NCBI RefSeq assembly: GCF_001945365.1 | Contig: NZ_MSTQ01000005.1 | Span: forward strand, 400,365-464,364 | DNA: 64,000 nt | Origin: Pseudomonas reinekei | GTDB lineage: Bacteria > Pseudomonadota > Gammaproteobacteria > Pseudomonadales > Pseudomonadaceae | Reading direction: 5' to 3' | In this document: positions 27,829-37,072 of the stretch, in pieces | How positions within the stretch are numbered: the stretch's first letter is position 1 | Layout of the letters: each line of letters starts with the position of its first letter | Made by a program: the position numbers and the translations under genes | Notes under the pieces: model-generated | What the model saw: only the letters and a program-made list of their open reading frames with translations | Database searches by the model: none | Told to the model about the DNA's origin: nothing

Positions 27829-28332
27829 ATGGACTTTTCAACATTCAGGGATGTCTACCCAGCACGCGAACCAGCTGCTGATAAAATTCGAAACGATGAC
27901 GAGCTCGTGCTAATTCCAGAATCGGCTGGGCTCCAATTTTTTCCGACCAGCCTCAACGACATCAGGTTGAGCGAGCCACCGAGAGTTTACGACGCTCGCG
28001 GCAATACCTATCTATGGGCTATCGGAACCGAAAAAGTCCCTGTGGCGATTGAGTCGCTTGAATTTGGCAAAACGCTCAAGACTCCTGTGATCAAGCACAC
28101 AAACCTCACAGGAGGTGCTCTCGCACATTGCGGGGGAGAGCTATGGTTCGTTGCGGAAAAATCGATGTTGATTGGTGGCAGCTCAGGTCGGTACGGGCCG
28201 AAGACCGACCAGGAGCTAGCGGATGCTGTAGCTTCGTTCAAATGTGAGGGTTTCCAGGTAGCCTCTATGGGTTTTGACGAAGAAACAGGCGAGCCAAATA
28301 CTGTGTTAGTGGGGCAGCCAAAATGGCAGTAA
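27829..28332 (+). CDS. Unknown protein overlapping the ImmA/IrrE gene, 167 aa
   Basis: MDFSTFRDVYPAREPAADKIRNDDELVLIPESAGLQFFP... later VASMGFDEETGEPNTVLVG. It looks soluble and mixed alpha/beta. An earlier start at 27778 is possible; neither has a strong ribosome-binding site. Its 3' end overlaps the next gene by ten bases, so translation is coupled. The pair may be a partner/regulator system, as XRE-ImmA pairs often are. Confidence 0.6.
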   Translation: MDFSTFRDVYPAREPAADKIRNDDELVLIPESAGLQFFPTSLNDIRLSEPPRVYDARGNTYLWAIGTEKVPVAIESLEFGKTLKTPVIKHTNLTGGALAHCGGELWFVAEKSMLIGGSSGRYGPKTDQELADAVASFKCEGFQVASMGFDEETGEPNTVLVGQPKWQ

Positions 28333-29759
28333 CTCTGTGGGATAAAGTGACACTCGATGCTGTATTCGGTGTAGAAAGTACCGGCGACAGTGTCGAGGAA
28401 CGCGCGCGCACATCAAATAGAGAGTTCGTGCGAAGCCAAGTTCAAATCGCATTTGCGAATGAGCGCGCGACGGGCCGAAAACTATCTGCTCGCGAGGCAC
28501 TAGATAATTTTGGCTCGAACATATTACTCGGACTTAGCCACAAAAATGCTGTCCCATTAATATTGAAAGCAGGCGAACCAGGACTAACGATCAAGTCTCG
28601 ACGCTCTGAGATGTCATTGTCGGTTGAAGATTTGGCACGAGCCACAAATATAGATGTAGAGCGTTTAATATCTTTCGAAACTGGCGACTCCATATTGCCG
28701 TTCAGAGACATTGAAAAAATATCTCGCTCTTTAGTACTTGATGAATCTGTCATAGGATATCAGCCGGGCTCAGGGGGCGATCCACAATTAGGTGTAAGAT
28801 TTAAGGAGTTCTTTAAAGGCGCCGGTGATGGCGCTGGCCTTTTATCTTCCGCCTTGGTTCTTCGATTAAGCGAGTCAGCTTGGGTAGTTAAGAAGCAACT
28901 CAGCTTGCAATCGAAACTTGGCGTTTCTCAAGCAGACGTTATACGTGACCTCGGCATCAAGCCAGATAATGATTACAAGTGGCCCGCTTACAAGAAAGGC
29001 TATGCGCTAGCAGCACTAACTAGAAAACTTCTTGGCATTGGCGAAACTGATCCTATTCATTCTCTGTCAGATTTGGTCGAGAACAAACTCTGCATTCCGG
29101 TCGTGCAGTCGGACTTCTCTAGTAAATTCGCTGGAGCTACCGTTTCGCCTAGCGACACTGGACGAGGCATAGTTCTGAACACCAATGGCGCGAACTCAAA
29201 TGTTTGGGTGCGACGTACAACGTTGGCACACGAACTGGGGCATCTATTGTGGGATCCCGACCACAGGCTGAATAAACTCGTTGTGGATGAGTACGACGAT
29301 TTTAATCGAGCTACCGAAAGTCAAGACTTCTCTTACGATGAGGTTGAGGCAAGAGCTAACGCCTTCGCCGCAGAATTCCTGGCTCCGGCTCAAGGTGTAA
29401 GAGAATTGTTTAGCTTGCACCCTAGGGCTGAGGATGGACTTCGCGCAGTTATGGAACGCTTTGGAGTTGGATTAACAACTGCAAAGTGGCAACTGATTAA
29501 CGCAAAACTTATCGGTCCAGATGAAAAGTTCTCAAACGTTGATTACTCTCATACCAATGATTGGGTCATCAGTGAAGAAGCCTGCTTGAGCTACTCTCCT
29601 GTGCCCTCGATTCCTGAATCGAGAAGAGGACGCTTCGCAAAAATTGTGTCTGATTGCGTTCAGGAGAGAATCATTTCAAATGATAGCGCGGCTTTTTGTT
29701 TGTCCATCTCGGAGAGTGATTTTTTAGAAAACAGAGATAGGATAGCAAGTCTGCATTAA
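28323..29759 (+). CDS. XRE-type and ImmA/IrrE metallopeptidase protein
   Basis: A 478-residue protein. A HTH segment lies about residues 90-140 (MSLSVEDLARATNIDVERLISFETGDSILPFRDIEKISRSL), and the zinc peptidase has H303-E304-x2-H307 in TTLAHELGHLLWD with downstream acidic ligands in EVEARANAFAAEFLAP. Such proteins cleave or displace repressors in ICEBs1 and related elements, and act in toxin-antitoxin and defence loci. The unusual extra region between HTH and peptidase (about 140-250) is unassigned. A terminator follows. Confidence 0.85.
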   Translation: MAVTLWDKVTLDAVFGVESTGDSVEERARTSNREFVRSQVQIAFANERATGRKLSAREALDNFGSNILLGLSHKNAVPLILKAGEPGLTIKSRRSEMSLSVEDLARATNIDVERLISFETGDSILPFRDIEKISRSLVLDESVIGYQPGSGGDPQLGVRFKEFFKGAGDGAGLLSSALVLRLSESAWVVKKQLSLQSKLGVSQADVIRDLGIKPDNDYKWPAYKKGYALAALTRKLLGIGETDPIHSLSDLVENKLCIPVVQSDFSSKFAGATVSPSDTGRGIVLNTNGANSNVWVRRTTLAHELGHLLWDPDHRLNKLVVDEYDDFNRATESQDFSYDEVEARANAFAAEFLAPAQGVRELFSLHPRAEDGLRAVMERFGVGLTTAKWQLINAKLIGPDEKFSNVDYSHTNDWVISEEACLSYSPVPSIPESRRGRFAKIVSDCVQERIISNDSAAFCLSISESDFLENRDRIASLH

Positions 29760-29776
29760 AATTTTCATGCTCACCT

Positions 29777-29808
29777 AAGGCGCCTCTTTCAATAGTGGCG
29801 CCTTTTTT
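29777..29808 (+). terminator. Terminator after the ImmA/IrrE gene
   Basis: AAGGCGCC / GGCGCCTT with a 13-base loop followed by a T-run, 18 bases after the stop codon. It closes the cargo region. Confidence 0.85.
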
Positions 29809-29972
29809 ATTTTCCGTTCTATCAAGCCAGTAAGAACAGCCTCATCGGCGATATCACTTCTGAAGCAAACTAAAATGATTCCAGTTTTTGCCCTCGGCTA
29901 TTCAAGATAGTCACAGACGTGATGTCGGATCGGACAGTCGAAGAGTAGCGACATGACACAACACTGTGATAT

Positions 29973-31763
29973 TTGTACACCACCGCTTCAGGCACTGGTG
30001 CTCCGTTGTCCTTCTTTACTGACCCATACCGTTATCAAAAAGCTTCCAAATCCAACGTCAATTTTGCGGGCGTTCTTCAGGAAAAGGATTACGACCTGCT
30101 CGTCTGGTTTTACGGCGGCGTGTGGAAGAGCCCCAACAAATCACATGAACCGCTAGTTGATGTGGTGTTTCGCAGACGGGAGGCTGACGGAGTACTGGGC
30201 ACTGTTGAAGTTCTCCCTGTCGCATTGTCGTTTCTTGGCCATCTGAGGATCGGAAGTTGTTGGCGGGGCGGCCGATGGGTAGGAGCTATGGAGCTGGAAG
30301 TCCTTCCACTCACGTTCGTGGATTTCAAGGACGGCGAAAAGTGGCGCTTGGTTCAGGCTCGCGACACCGTGTTAATGGGCAATGCGGTGCACGGTATTCC
30401 CTGGCGGGAAGGCACAACCTGGCTCGTCGAAATTGATTTCGGACGTACAAAAAAACTCCTTATACCGTGTCTCGAGTTCTTTACTCGCTATTACGGCCGT
30501 AACTCGGAGTCCGCCAGGGTGATTGCCACCTATCCATGGGACACTGTCTTGGAGCGATTCTTCTATGACTTCCCCATGGAGCCAGATGATCAGCGGGTGT
30601 GCTTGAAAAATTGGGTGTCTTCCGTAGAGGCGGTATTTTTATGGCATCTGCTCTATGACCCGCATACCCAGAAAGCCTGCAGGAGCATTTACTCTGAGCT
30701 CGAAGTTCAATTTGGTTCAGCGGCTAGCTCCAACAAAGCCCAACTAAAAGTCGGGCCATGGTTCGAGGGCAGCGCAATGTTGACGGGAGCAGGAAAGTGG
30801 TTGGACGATAACACCTTCCTTTGCTTGGATCTGACCGGCGTCAGCGAACCGAAAGGCCCGCCGGTAAAAATCGAACGCTCCAGCTTCGCAACGGATGGAA
30901 CCCTCGATGGCGGTTGGTGCAGAGAACACAGAATCAAACAGCTACCTGAAGATCAAAGGGTTTCGCTAACCGATGTGGAACCTCCGGATGTCGATTCAGA
31001 AAAGCTTCGAGTACCCAACCCTGAAATCATTCTGCTTGGCGAAAGAAGGCGAATCATAAAGTCGCGCCGAACGCATGCAGGCGTTAGGGGAAGAACCATT
31101 CCTTCGTCCACGGATCATCCCCTGCACGCACCAGGTGAGGGTCAAGGTACGGATAAAGGCGTTGGCTCGGTCGTGTTTTACACCGAACACAAATGGGAAA
31201 GACAGGGTGACTTGAAAGACATCTGGGAGGCATGTGGACGGATGGCCGATAAATATCCCCTAATTACCAGTGTGCAATGGTTCACCTTCAAGCGAGGCTA
31301 TCAGCAGATTGGCCCTCCTGAGCTCGAACTGTTGCGGCCAATGGAAGACACAAACGTATCACCGAAGGTGCGCAACTGGGCCTACCTGGATGTTCGAGAG
31401 AAGGTATTGAGGGGATTACTGATTATCAGGATACGTGCTGATTCGCGTAGTTTCTTCCTCATCGAATCCCAACGCCGACCGCGTTTCGTGAGTGAGAAGA
31501 AAAGCGACGATGCTAAGGGTCATCAGGGATTACTGCTGGAAATCAATGCCAGTCGGACGGACACGGAACAAGCATTGCGAGAGGTTTGTTCGAGCATACG
31601 ATACGTCGAAGGTCAGGTGAAAAACATGCGACTTGAGGCAGGATTTCCTAAAACCACCTTCAATCATTCGCCACGAGCGCGGGGCGATTTTCTGTTTGAA
31701 GGAGTATTAATTGGAAAATTTGCCGAACTCAATCTCACCCTGCAGTCAGAACCTGTCGGTTGA
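29973..31763 (+). CDS. tnsE: TnsE-like transposition protein
   Basis: A 596-residue protein that I align by eye with Tn7 TnsE: LVWFYGGVWKSP with VWFNPMQERKW, LLIPCLEFFTRYY with YHIPQLELARSLF, AVFLWHLLYDPHTQKACRSIY with LLVWLFSDQDVMDSYESIF, GERRRIIKSRRTHAG with RPSRIEKSRRARKS, and LLLEINAS with VLLEVDAS. TnsE steers Tn7 to replicating DNA, plasmids and sliding clamps. The first in-frame start is TTG with a weak upstream region, so the true start is unsure. It converges with the tns operon; the coding ends overlap by 18 bases. Confidence 0.75.
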   Translation: MYTTASGTGAPLSFFTDPYRYQKASKSNVNFAGVLQEKDYDLLVWFYGGVWKSPNKSHEPLVDVVFRRREADGVLGTVEVLPVALSFLGHLRIGSCWRGGRWVGAMELEVLPLTFVDFKDGEKWRLVQARDTVLMGNAVHGIPWREGTTWLVEIDFGRTKKLLIPCLEFFTRYYGRNSESARVIATYPWDTVLERFFYDFPMEPDDQRVCLKNWVSSVEAVFLWHLLYDPHTQKACRSIYSELEVQFGSAASSNKAQLKVGPWFEGSAMLTGAGKWLDDNTFLCLDLTGVSEPKGPPVKIERSSFATDGTLDGGWCREHRIKQLPEDQRVSLTDVEPPDVDSEKLRVPNPEIILLGERRRIIKSRRTHAGVRGRTIPSSTDHPLHAPGEGQGTDKGVGSVVFYTEHKWERQGDLKDIWEACGRMADKYPLITSVQWFTFKRGYQQIGPPELELLRPMEDTNVSPKVRNWAYLDVREKVLRGLLIIRIRADSRSFFLIESQRRPRFVSEKKSDDAKGHQGLLLEINASRTDTEQALREVCSSIRYVEGQVKNMRLEAGFPKTTFNHSPRARGDFLFEGVLIGKFAELNLTLQSEPVG

Positions 31764-33197
31764 ACGCTGCGCCGCGTCGCACGGGGACGGAATCCAATAG
31801 TTTTGTCGCTCGAAAGACACCTCAAAACCGTTCCCGTCGGCCAAGGGGCGTACGGTTATTCCCCGCATCGAGCGACGGGTGAGGCTGTAAAAATATTTGA
31901 GCCCCACGAGGATCCATCGTTCTGTGACATCTTCGCCAGCGCGAGTCCTTTTGAACAAAGTGAAGAGTTCGTGCTCAAGGTTTCGCCTTCCAAATGACTT
32001 CGCCTTACCCCTCAAGATCTGAATGTCGATTTCAGCTTCAAATCTCAAGTTCAGGTAGTGGATGAACCCCGTCAACGAGGCCATCCGTCCAGGCGCATGC
32101 CTTAAAAACCGGGATATCTCATCGGCATCAGGTAGCTCGTCCGTGTGGCGGTGCACTTCGATCAGTAGACTCGTCGCAGTACTGAGCGCCAACCGAACGG
32201 AACGCAGCGACGTTTGCTCAGTGCTTACGCGAGACATTAACAGGTTGTAATAGCCACTCAACGCCTCGCGTTGTTGCCCACCCACCCCAGATGCCAAACA
32301 TACCTCAATCCGCCGCTGCTCCGAATCCAGTGCTCGGGCTCGACCATCTACCGCCACACCTCGATTTTCAATCAACCAGGTCACTGGTAGCCGCGTGCGT
32401 CTAAGACTCTCAGCGCCAAAATGCGTCAGCAGGTCTGAGTAGGCTGGAGGCCAGGAACAATGTTTCTCGACCTCTCGAAAAAACAGTAAATACCGGTTGA
32501 TCGAACGTGCCGCTTTTTTGTAATCAGTGTGCGAAGGTAGCCAGTCGCCGAATCGCAGAAAATCGTCTTTCACTTCGGCACTGCGCAACGCCTCAACGTC
32601 CATGGCAAGACGTTTTCTGAAGGTGCGCTGCCAGTAGCATTCATTGCATTCTTTCCCCACCCCAGCAGGCATATCGGCCCCACAGCACCAACAGGAAATT
32701 GTTCCCACCGTCGAACACAGCCAGCACAATTTGCGCCCGTCTGGACGCAAAGTTAGTTGCCGATTGCGCCTGCACAAAGCGCAGGTTTCAAAACCAATGC
32801 GTGCACATTTAGGACAAGCTTTAACCGTCCTTCCGTCCGCCACAACTCGACTCCGTCGCGTTGAATAGGTCCCGCATATCTCACAGGGCTGAGGTTGAGT
32901 GAAGTAATGTGCACAAGAGTTACAGGCAGGCCCATAGGGCGTCATTCGCCCCACCCGCCGACCTGTGCGTCCGCAGCGCACACACGGGCTACCTGATAAA
33001 CAGCGCTGACAGACCGCTTTCGAATCAAAAGTGGGTAGGCGTGCAACGCTGGCGCAGCGCGGACAAGCGCGACGCTTAAAAAGGCGGGCATAACAGGTCG
33101 AACAATACCTCTGCTGCTTATATATCTTCTTGACTGTGAAAAATGACGCACCGCAGCCTTCGCAAACGCTCGACCTGGATTCTTCACTGTCAGCCAT
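31746..33197 (-). CDS. CxxC-rich protein of the tns operon, 483 aa
   Basis: The N-terminal 190 residues hold twelve CxxC pairs (C12/15, 32/35, 45/48, 63/66, 72/75, 92/95, 105/108, 128/131, 139/142, 158/161, 169/172, 184/187), enough for six zinc ribbons. The rest is helical and includes a segment like the core-binding (SAM-like) domain of tyrosine recombinases (YKKAARSINRYLLFFREVEKHC). No catalytic R-H-R-Y set is visible, so it is not an active integrase. It overlaps tniQ by eight bases. It may bind DNA and help choose the comM site; this is the position of tniE in Tn6022-type elements. Confidence 0.7.
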   Translation of the reverse strand: MADSEESRSSVCEGCGASFFTVKKIYKQQRYCSTCYARLFKRRACPRCASVARLPTFDSKAVCQRCLSGSPCVRCGRTGRRVGRMTPYGPACNSCAHYFTQPQPCEICGTYSTRRSRVVADGRTVKACPKCARIGFETCALCRRNRQLTLRPDGRKLCWLCSTVGTISCWCCGADMPAGVGKECNECYWQRTFRKRLAMDVEALRSAEVKDDFLRFGDWLPSHTDYKKAARSINRYLLFFREVEKHCSWPPAYSDLLTHFGAESLRRTRLPVTWLIENRGVAVDGRARALDSEQRRIEVCLASGVGGQQREALSGYYNLLMSRVSTEQTSLRSVRLALSTATSLLIEVHRHTDELPDADEISRFLRHAPGRMASLTGFIHYLNLRFEAEIDIQILRGKAKSFGRRNLEHELFTLFKRTRAGEDVTERWILVGLKYFYSLTRRSMRGITVRPLADGNGFEVSFERQNYWIPSPCDAAQRSTDRF

Positions 33198-34296
33198 CTC
33201 TTGAAAACTTCCTCAACAGGCGCGCCCAGGCCTTGGCGGCATTTGGTCGAGCACCACCAGATACGCGCCTTGATCGATGCTTTTTCGGCCCATCTCGCAG
33301 CGCCTGCACAATGATGGAAAGACTGCTAGGCACACTGCTCCCACGCGGCAATTGAATGGCTGACCGTGGAAGTTCATGTGCCCTAAATACCTTGACCAAA
33401 ATCATCGGATCCAAAGACATGATTTTCCAAGCCTGCCTTAGGAGTACCGCACGGTCTCTCACTGGAAGTGCTTCAAAAGCAAGGCCCGAGCAATTGACTC
33501 CGATCGTACCGATCCCTAATTCATCGAGCACTGCGATGAGCGATCGGCTTGGATGAAGCGAGGCAAAACGTACGAAAGATACGATGCTCCTCGCCCAGCA
33601 GAACCAATCATGCGTGGCCATAGACTGGCATTGCGTCACCTGCCGTCCAGCTAAACACTCATCGGCCGCTTGTTGAAACGCCAAGAAGGAGTCAGGAGCT
33701 TTCTCGACCAGCGTCGTCGACAATAAATAGCCACATCGGTGGCATGCACAGCAATCTTGATGTGGGGGCAAGAGACAGTGAGGCTGTAAGGCCGCCCAGC
33801 AATTCGGGCAATGGTCGATTAGCCAGGTTTGATGACGTGCACAGACAGTGTGCCAGGCAAGTCGACTACGGATGCTGTAGTAAGGCACAGCCTCAGCAAA
33901 GCACGATGGACAGAGTTGCAACCCAGCCGCGCAACGAAGATTCCTACTACCTCGTGCAAGTATCCAAGGCCATGTTCCCACGGGAGCTGTGGGTTTATCG
34001 GTGAGGGTCTCAACCAGAGAATGCAGGCTACAACTTTCAACCTGAGCGACGGTGCATCCTGCTAAGCGACCGAGGCTCGCCGCTCGTTCAGTGCGCATCC
34101 CACGGTCAAGATCATTGCCGAACGCACGCCACTTAGGCCACACGATACCGCTCAGAGCCAATGGCGCGCATCCATGCGCCAATGCCGTACGAACCAGCCA
34201 GGAACTGAGTAACTCATCTTCCATAATCGGCGGCGTCCTGGGCCACACTGAATTGCCTAGATCAATTCGCGGATGCCACGTGTAGGGCGTAGCCAT
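33190..34296 (-). CDS. tniQ: TniQ/TnsD-family target-site selector
   Basis: A 368-residue TniQ protein. The N-terminus has the family phrase PRTPPIMEDELLSSWLVRTALAHG, followed by a zinc ribbon: C129/C132 (LQLCPSCFAE), C152/H155 (HTVCARHQTWL) and C163/C166 (DHCPNCWAAL), with further cysteines at 182-188. TnsD/TniQ proteins recognise the attachment site and recruit TnsC. At this length it is between minimal TniQ and full TnsD. It overlaps tnsC by 40 bases. Confidence 0.9.
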   Translation of the reverse strand: MATPYTWHPRIDLGNSVWPRTPPIMEDELLSSWLVRTALAHGCAPLALSGIVWPKWRAFGNDLDRGMRTERAASLGRLAGCTVAQVESCSLHSLVETLTDKPTAPVGTWPWILARGSRNLRCAAGLQLCPSCFAEAVPYYSIRSRLAWHTVCARHQTWLIDHCPNCWAALQPHCLLPPHQDCCACHRCGYLLSTTLVEKAPDSFLAFQQAADECLAGRQVTQCQSMATHDWFCWARSIVSFVRFASLHPSRSLIAVLDELGIGTIGVNCSGLAFEALPVRDRAVLLRQAWKIMSLDPMILVKVFRAHELPRSAIQLPRGSSVPSSLSIIVQALRDGPKKHRSRRVSGGARPNAAKAWARLLRKFSRDG

Positions 34297-35144
34297 GATT
34301 TGCTCTCAATTATCGACTGGTCGATATGCTCCTTGCCGGACTTGATGGCGTCTGTCGCGCACTCAAGCAGTAGTCGTTGGAGATCTCCGGTATTCCCGCC
34401 GGAAATTGAGTGAAGCAACTGCGCCAAATGAGGTCGATACAAACCCGACGGCTCGCGAAGCGGAAGGACTGACTCAAACCCTTTGACCAATTTCTGAAAT
34501 TCCGCATTAGGCTGCCATGTGTTCAGCGGCATCACATCAAAACGACTGGCGTGCTGGGGATCCGTATGAAGCACTAGGACTGCATCAGCGGTGCCGACCC
34601 CAACCACTGGAATTGCTAGCGTGTTACAGAGAAACTTGAGGGCATTCATTGTTTCACGCTGCTTTATCGCAGACCCGGTTAGCAACGAATGAAACTCATC
34701 GATGATTAGCATCCTGACGCTGCAGGAGCGGAACATGTGAACAACCTGGTACCTAAGTTTGGTAACAGAATCAGACTCGCGGTATGGGGCCCAGAATTGA
34801 TCCAAGATAGCGATGTACAGTCCTTTTTCGCCAGATGTAGGAGGCGACTCAGTCAGTATGACGGGTTTAACAGCATCTCCTTCCTCATTGACGTAGCCCT
34901 CGCCGTGCAAGGCCATAAACCTACGCACGATTGTGGTTTTGCCGTTGTTGGAATCGCCCACGATAAGCAGATTTCTCATGCGCGGTCGCGCAGGCATCTG
35001 CATCAAATGCAGCAAGGTATCCAAGATTTTCTGAGCAGCGGGATAGCCAATCCAGCGAGGCTGATCAAGAAAGTGAATACGCTCGCTATCAGCCAGCTGA
35101 ACAACAGCTCGGAACTCCGGATGAACGTGCGTGTACTGGGTCAT
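34257..35144 (-). CDS. tnsC: TnsC/TniB AAA+ transposition regulator
   Basis: A 295-residue AAA+ ATPase with Walker A G63-DSNNGKT, Walker B RMLIIDEFHSLL (D149-E150), and sensor region PVVGVGTADA. It matches TniB/TnsC length. It forms ATP-dependent filaments on target DNA and links the target selector to the transposase. Its start overlaps the tnsB stop by four bases. Confidence 0.93.
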   Translation of the reverse strand: MTQYTHVHPEFRAVVQLADSERIHFLDQPRWIGYPAAQKILDTLLHLMQMPARPRMRNLLIVGDSNNGKTTIVRRFMALHGEGYVNEEGDAVKPVILTESPPTSGEKGLYIAILDQFWAPYRESDSVTKLRYQVVHMFRSCSVRMLIIDEFHSLLTGSAIKQRETMNALKFLCNTLAIPVVGVGTADAVLVLHTDPQHASRFDVMPLNTWQPNAEFQKLVKGFESVLPLREPSGLYRPHLAQLLHSISGGNTGDLQRLLLECATDAIKSGKEHIDQSIIESKSWLRPTRGIRELI

Positions 35145-37072
35145 GAAACATCTCCAAAGCCTTCCAGCTCGAAGTCGACCATGCCTTCCGGAATACCTTT
35201 GGCAAAAGTCTCCTGCTTGCGCTCCACTGACTGAGGCTGAGGTGCAGCAGGCGTGACATTCTTAGAATGGCGATGGTGCCGCTCAGCTTCACGCCTCACT
35301 TTCTTGGTTAGCGCCTTCGAAGACTCGACCAGTTTGCGGTTTTCAAGGATATACCTTTTGATGAGTTCTTCGTTTATCTGACTTCGCCCCTCATCGACTG
35401 CTCTTTTCTTCGCCGCTCGATACTCCCAGATACTCGCCGCAGGGAAAGCCTGGTTCGCCACCGGAATCTTAAAGTACTGCTTGATCAACGGATCGAAGAA
35501 CCATAGGGCACTGATATCCCGAGGATCTCGTCGGAAGATGAACTTGCGAGTCTTGCCTGTCGCCCCATCCTTGACATTGATCCACGGCCGCAACGCTTCT
35601 GAGTAATAGCGTACGTCTAGTTCAACGCCATAATGCTGAATCGTCCGCTCGAATGAAGGCAGAAAATCACGCTGGATCGTAAAGGGGTCAGCAGGACGCA
35701 TCGGCAAGCCCACCAGCGGATCAACGCCGACATTTCCGAAGATACCGATGTGCCACTTGCGCGCGGGGCTCATGAAAATTTTGGAATGGTATTCCTGATT
35801 GTATTTGAGTATTTCCCGAACCAGCCAAATCTCAAACTCTTCAGCCGTCAGTGCTGCCTTACCTTCTGAATCGTAACCGTCACGGTCGTCGACATTCCCA
35901 AAGGTGGTTCCGGGAAGCGAGTGGACTTTCTTCATGAACGTGCCTAACAGACGCTCGATATGCCCGCCGAATTTAGGTCGCCTCACGGGACGAAATCGAT
36001 TTTCGATGCCATACAACGAACAAGAACGCTTCAAACTCTCGGCCTGGAAATCGGGGCCATTGTCAGAATGCAGGACTGCTGGGAAACCCCAGACCGGCCA
36101 TTCACCTTCTAGGCCATGGACAGTCAACCAATCCTCCTTGGGAAGCGCGGAATGAACGAGGCACATAGCGACCGAGATGCCCGAAGGCTCATCAAATGCC
36201 AAGTAATACCCAGTGATCATCCTCGTATGGACACAAATTGCCAGCGTCAGCCACATCCTGCCGACCGAAAGCCGATGGACTTTATCCACCAGCATCACAT
36301 CAATTGGGGTGTGATCGATCTGCACAACGGACAGCGGATAATCGGCTCCCGGAAACGAGCCAGGTGAAGGCATGTACTTGTTCCGCGCAATCTCAGCGAA
36401 ACCACGGCCACGGAAGTAATCCTTGTCCGAAACCTGCTTTATACGAGCTCGTATCGCGGAAGGACTCGGAGGAGTGACATTTGCATTTTCACACGCCTCT
36501 TTAACCCTCGCGACAGCCTCTTGAACAGTGGGTCGTTGGTTCGTCAGGAAAAAATCATTGATGATTGACGTGATGATGTCTTCCGCGACCTTCGACAGTC
36601 GCGAATTTCCTTGTTGCCAGCCACGTTTGCGTGGAATAAGCGCCAGAAGCTCGCCCCAGGTTCTGTATCGCTCTAACCATCGGTAAAGAGTAGCGGGTGC
36701 CACGTCGACTTCCTTGGCTCGCTTTTCGACCTCTTTACGCCCAACAACAGAGTTACCCAGCAATGGCTGAATAGCGGCATAACGAGTCTGCGCAACGGCC
36801 CACTCTTCAGCTGCAATCATCTCGATGTCGTAATTGACGTAGAGCCCTTCGACCTTGTCCCTTGGCACGGGTCTCAGAGCTGCAACTGGAAGCGATGCTG
36901 CGCGCCCGGACTCGACGTCGATGCCGATGACCGTCTTGAAATCTAGTACCTGAGAGATTCGATAGACGTGGTTCGCATGCGTCACCATCGAATTGATGTT
37001 GACATCAACGCGAGCTCGATCAGGTACAAACGGCACCAGCTCGTCGTTTTTTTTGTCTTGATCGCTCATCAC
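35141..37072 (-). CDS. tnsB: TnsB/TniA DDE transposase
   Basis: A 643-residue Mu/Tn7-type transposase that cuts and joins the 3' ends. Winged-helix and HTH domains occupy about 110-215 (KRAKEVDVAPATLYRWLERYRTWGELL). The rve catalytic core has D253 (VVQIDHTPID), D337 (VLHSDNGPDF) and E373 (KFGGHIERLLGTF). The Mu-transposase C-terminal beta barrel follows (RYYSEALRPWINVKDGATG). All DDE residues are present. Its start overlaps the tnsA stop by four bases. Confidence 0.96.
   Translation of the reverse strand: MMSDQDKKNDELVPFVPDRARVDVNINSMVTHANHVYRISQVLDFKTVIGIDVESGRAASLPVAALRPVPRDKVEGLYVNYDIEMIAAEEWAVAQTRYAAIQPLLGNSVVGRKEVEKRAKEVDVAPATLYRWLERYRTWGELLALIPRKRGWQQGNSRLSKVAEDIITSIINDFFLTNQRPTVQEAVARVKEACENANVTPPSPSAIRARIKQVSDKDYFRGRGFAEIARNKYMPSPGSFPGADYPLSVVQIDHTPIDVMLVDKVHRLSVGRMWLTLAICVHTRMITGYYLAFDEPSGISVAMCLVHSALPKEDWLTVHGLEGEWPVWGFPAVLHSDNGPDFQAESLKRSCSLYGIENRFRPVRRPKFGGHIERLLGTFMKKVHSLPGTTFGNVDDRDGYDSEGKAALTAEEFEIWLVREILKYNQEYHSKIFMSPARKWHIGIFGNVGVDPLVGLPMRPADPFTIQRDFLPSFERTIQHYGVELDVRYYSEALRPWINVKDGATGKTRKFIFRRDPRDISALWFFDPLIKQYFKIPVANQAFPAASIWEYRAAKKRAVDEGRSQINEELIKRYILENRKLVESSKALTKKVRREAERHHRHSKNVTPAAPQPQSVERKQETFAKGIPEGMVDFELEGFGDVS

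Noticed and set aside
29953..30156. 67-codon ORF with an ATG at the start of the tnsE-like gene
   Set aside because: It overlaps the TnsE-like frame and its product shows no family signal; it was considered as the true N-terminus through a frameshift, but no evidence supports that.
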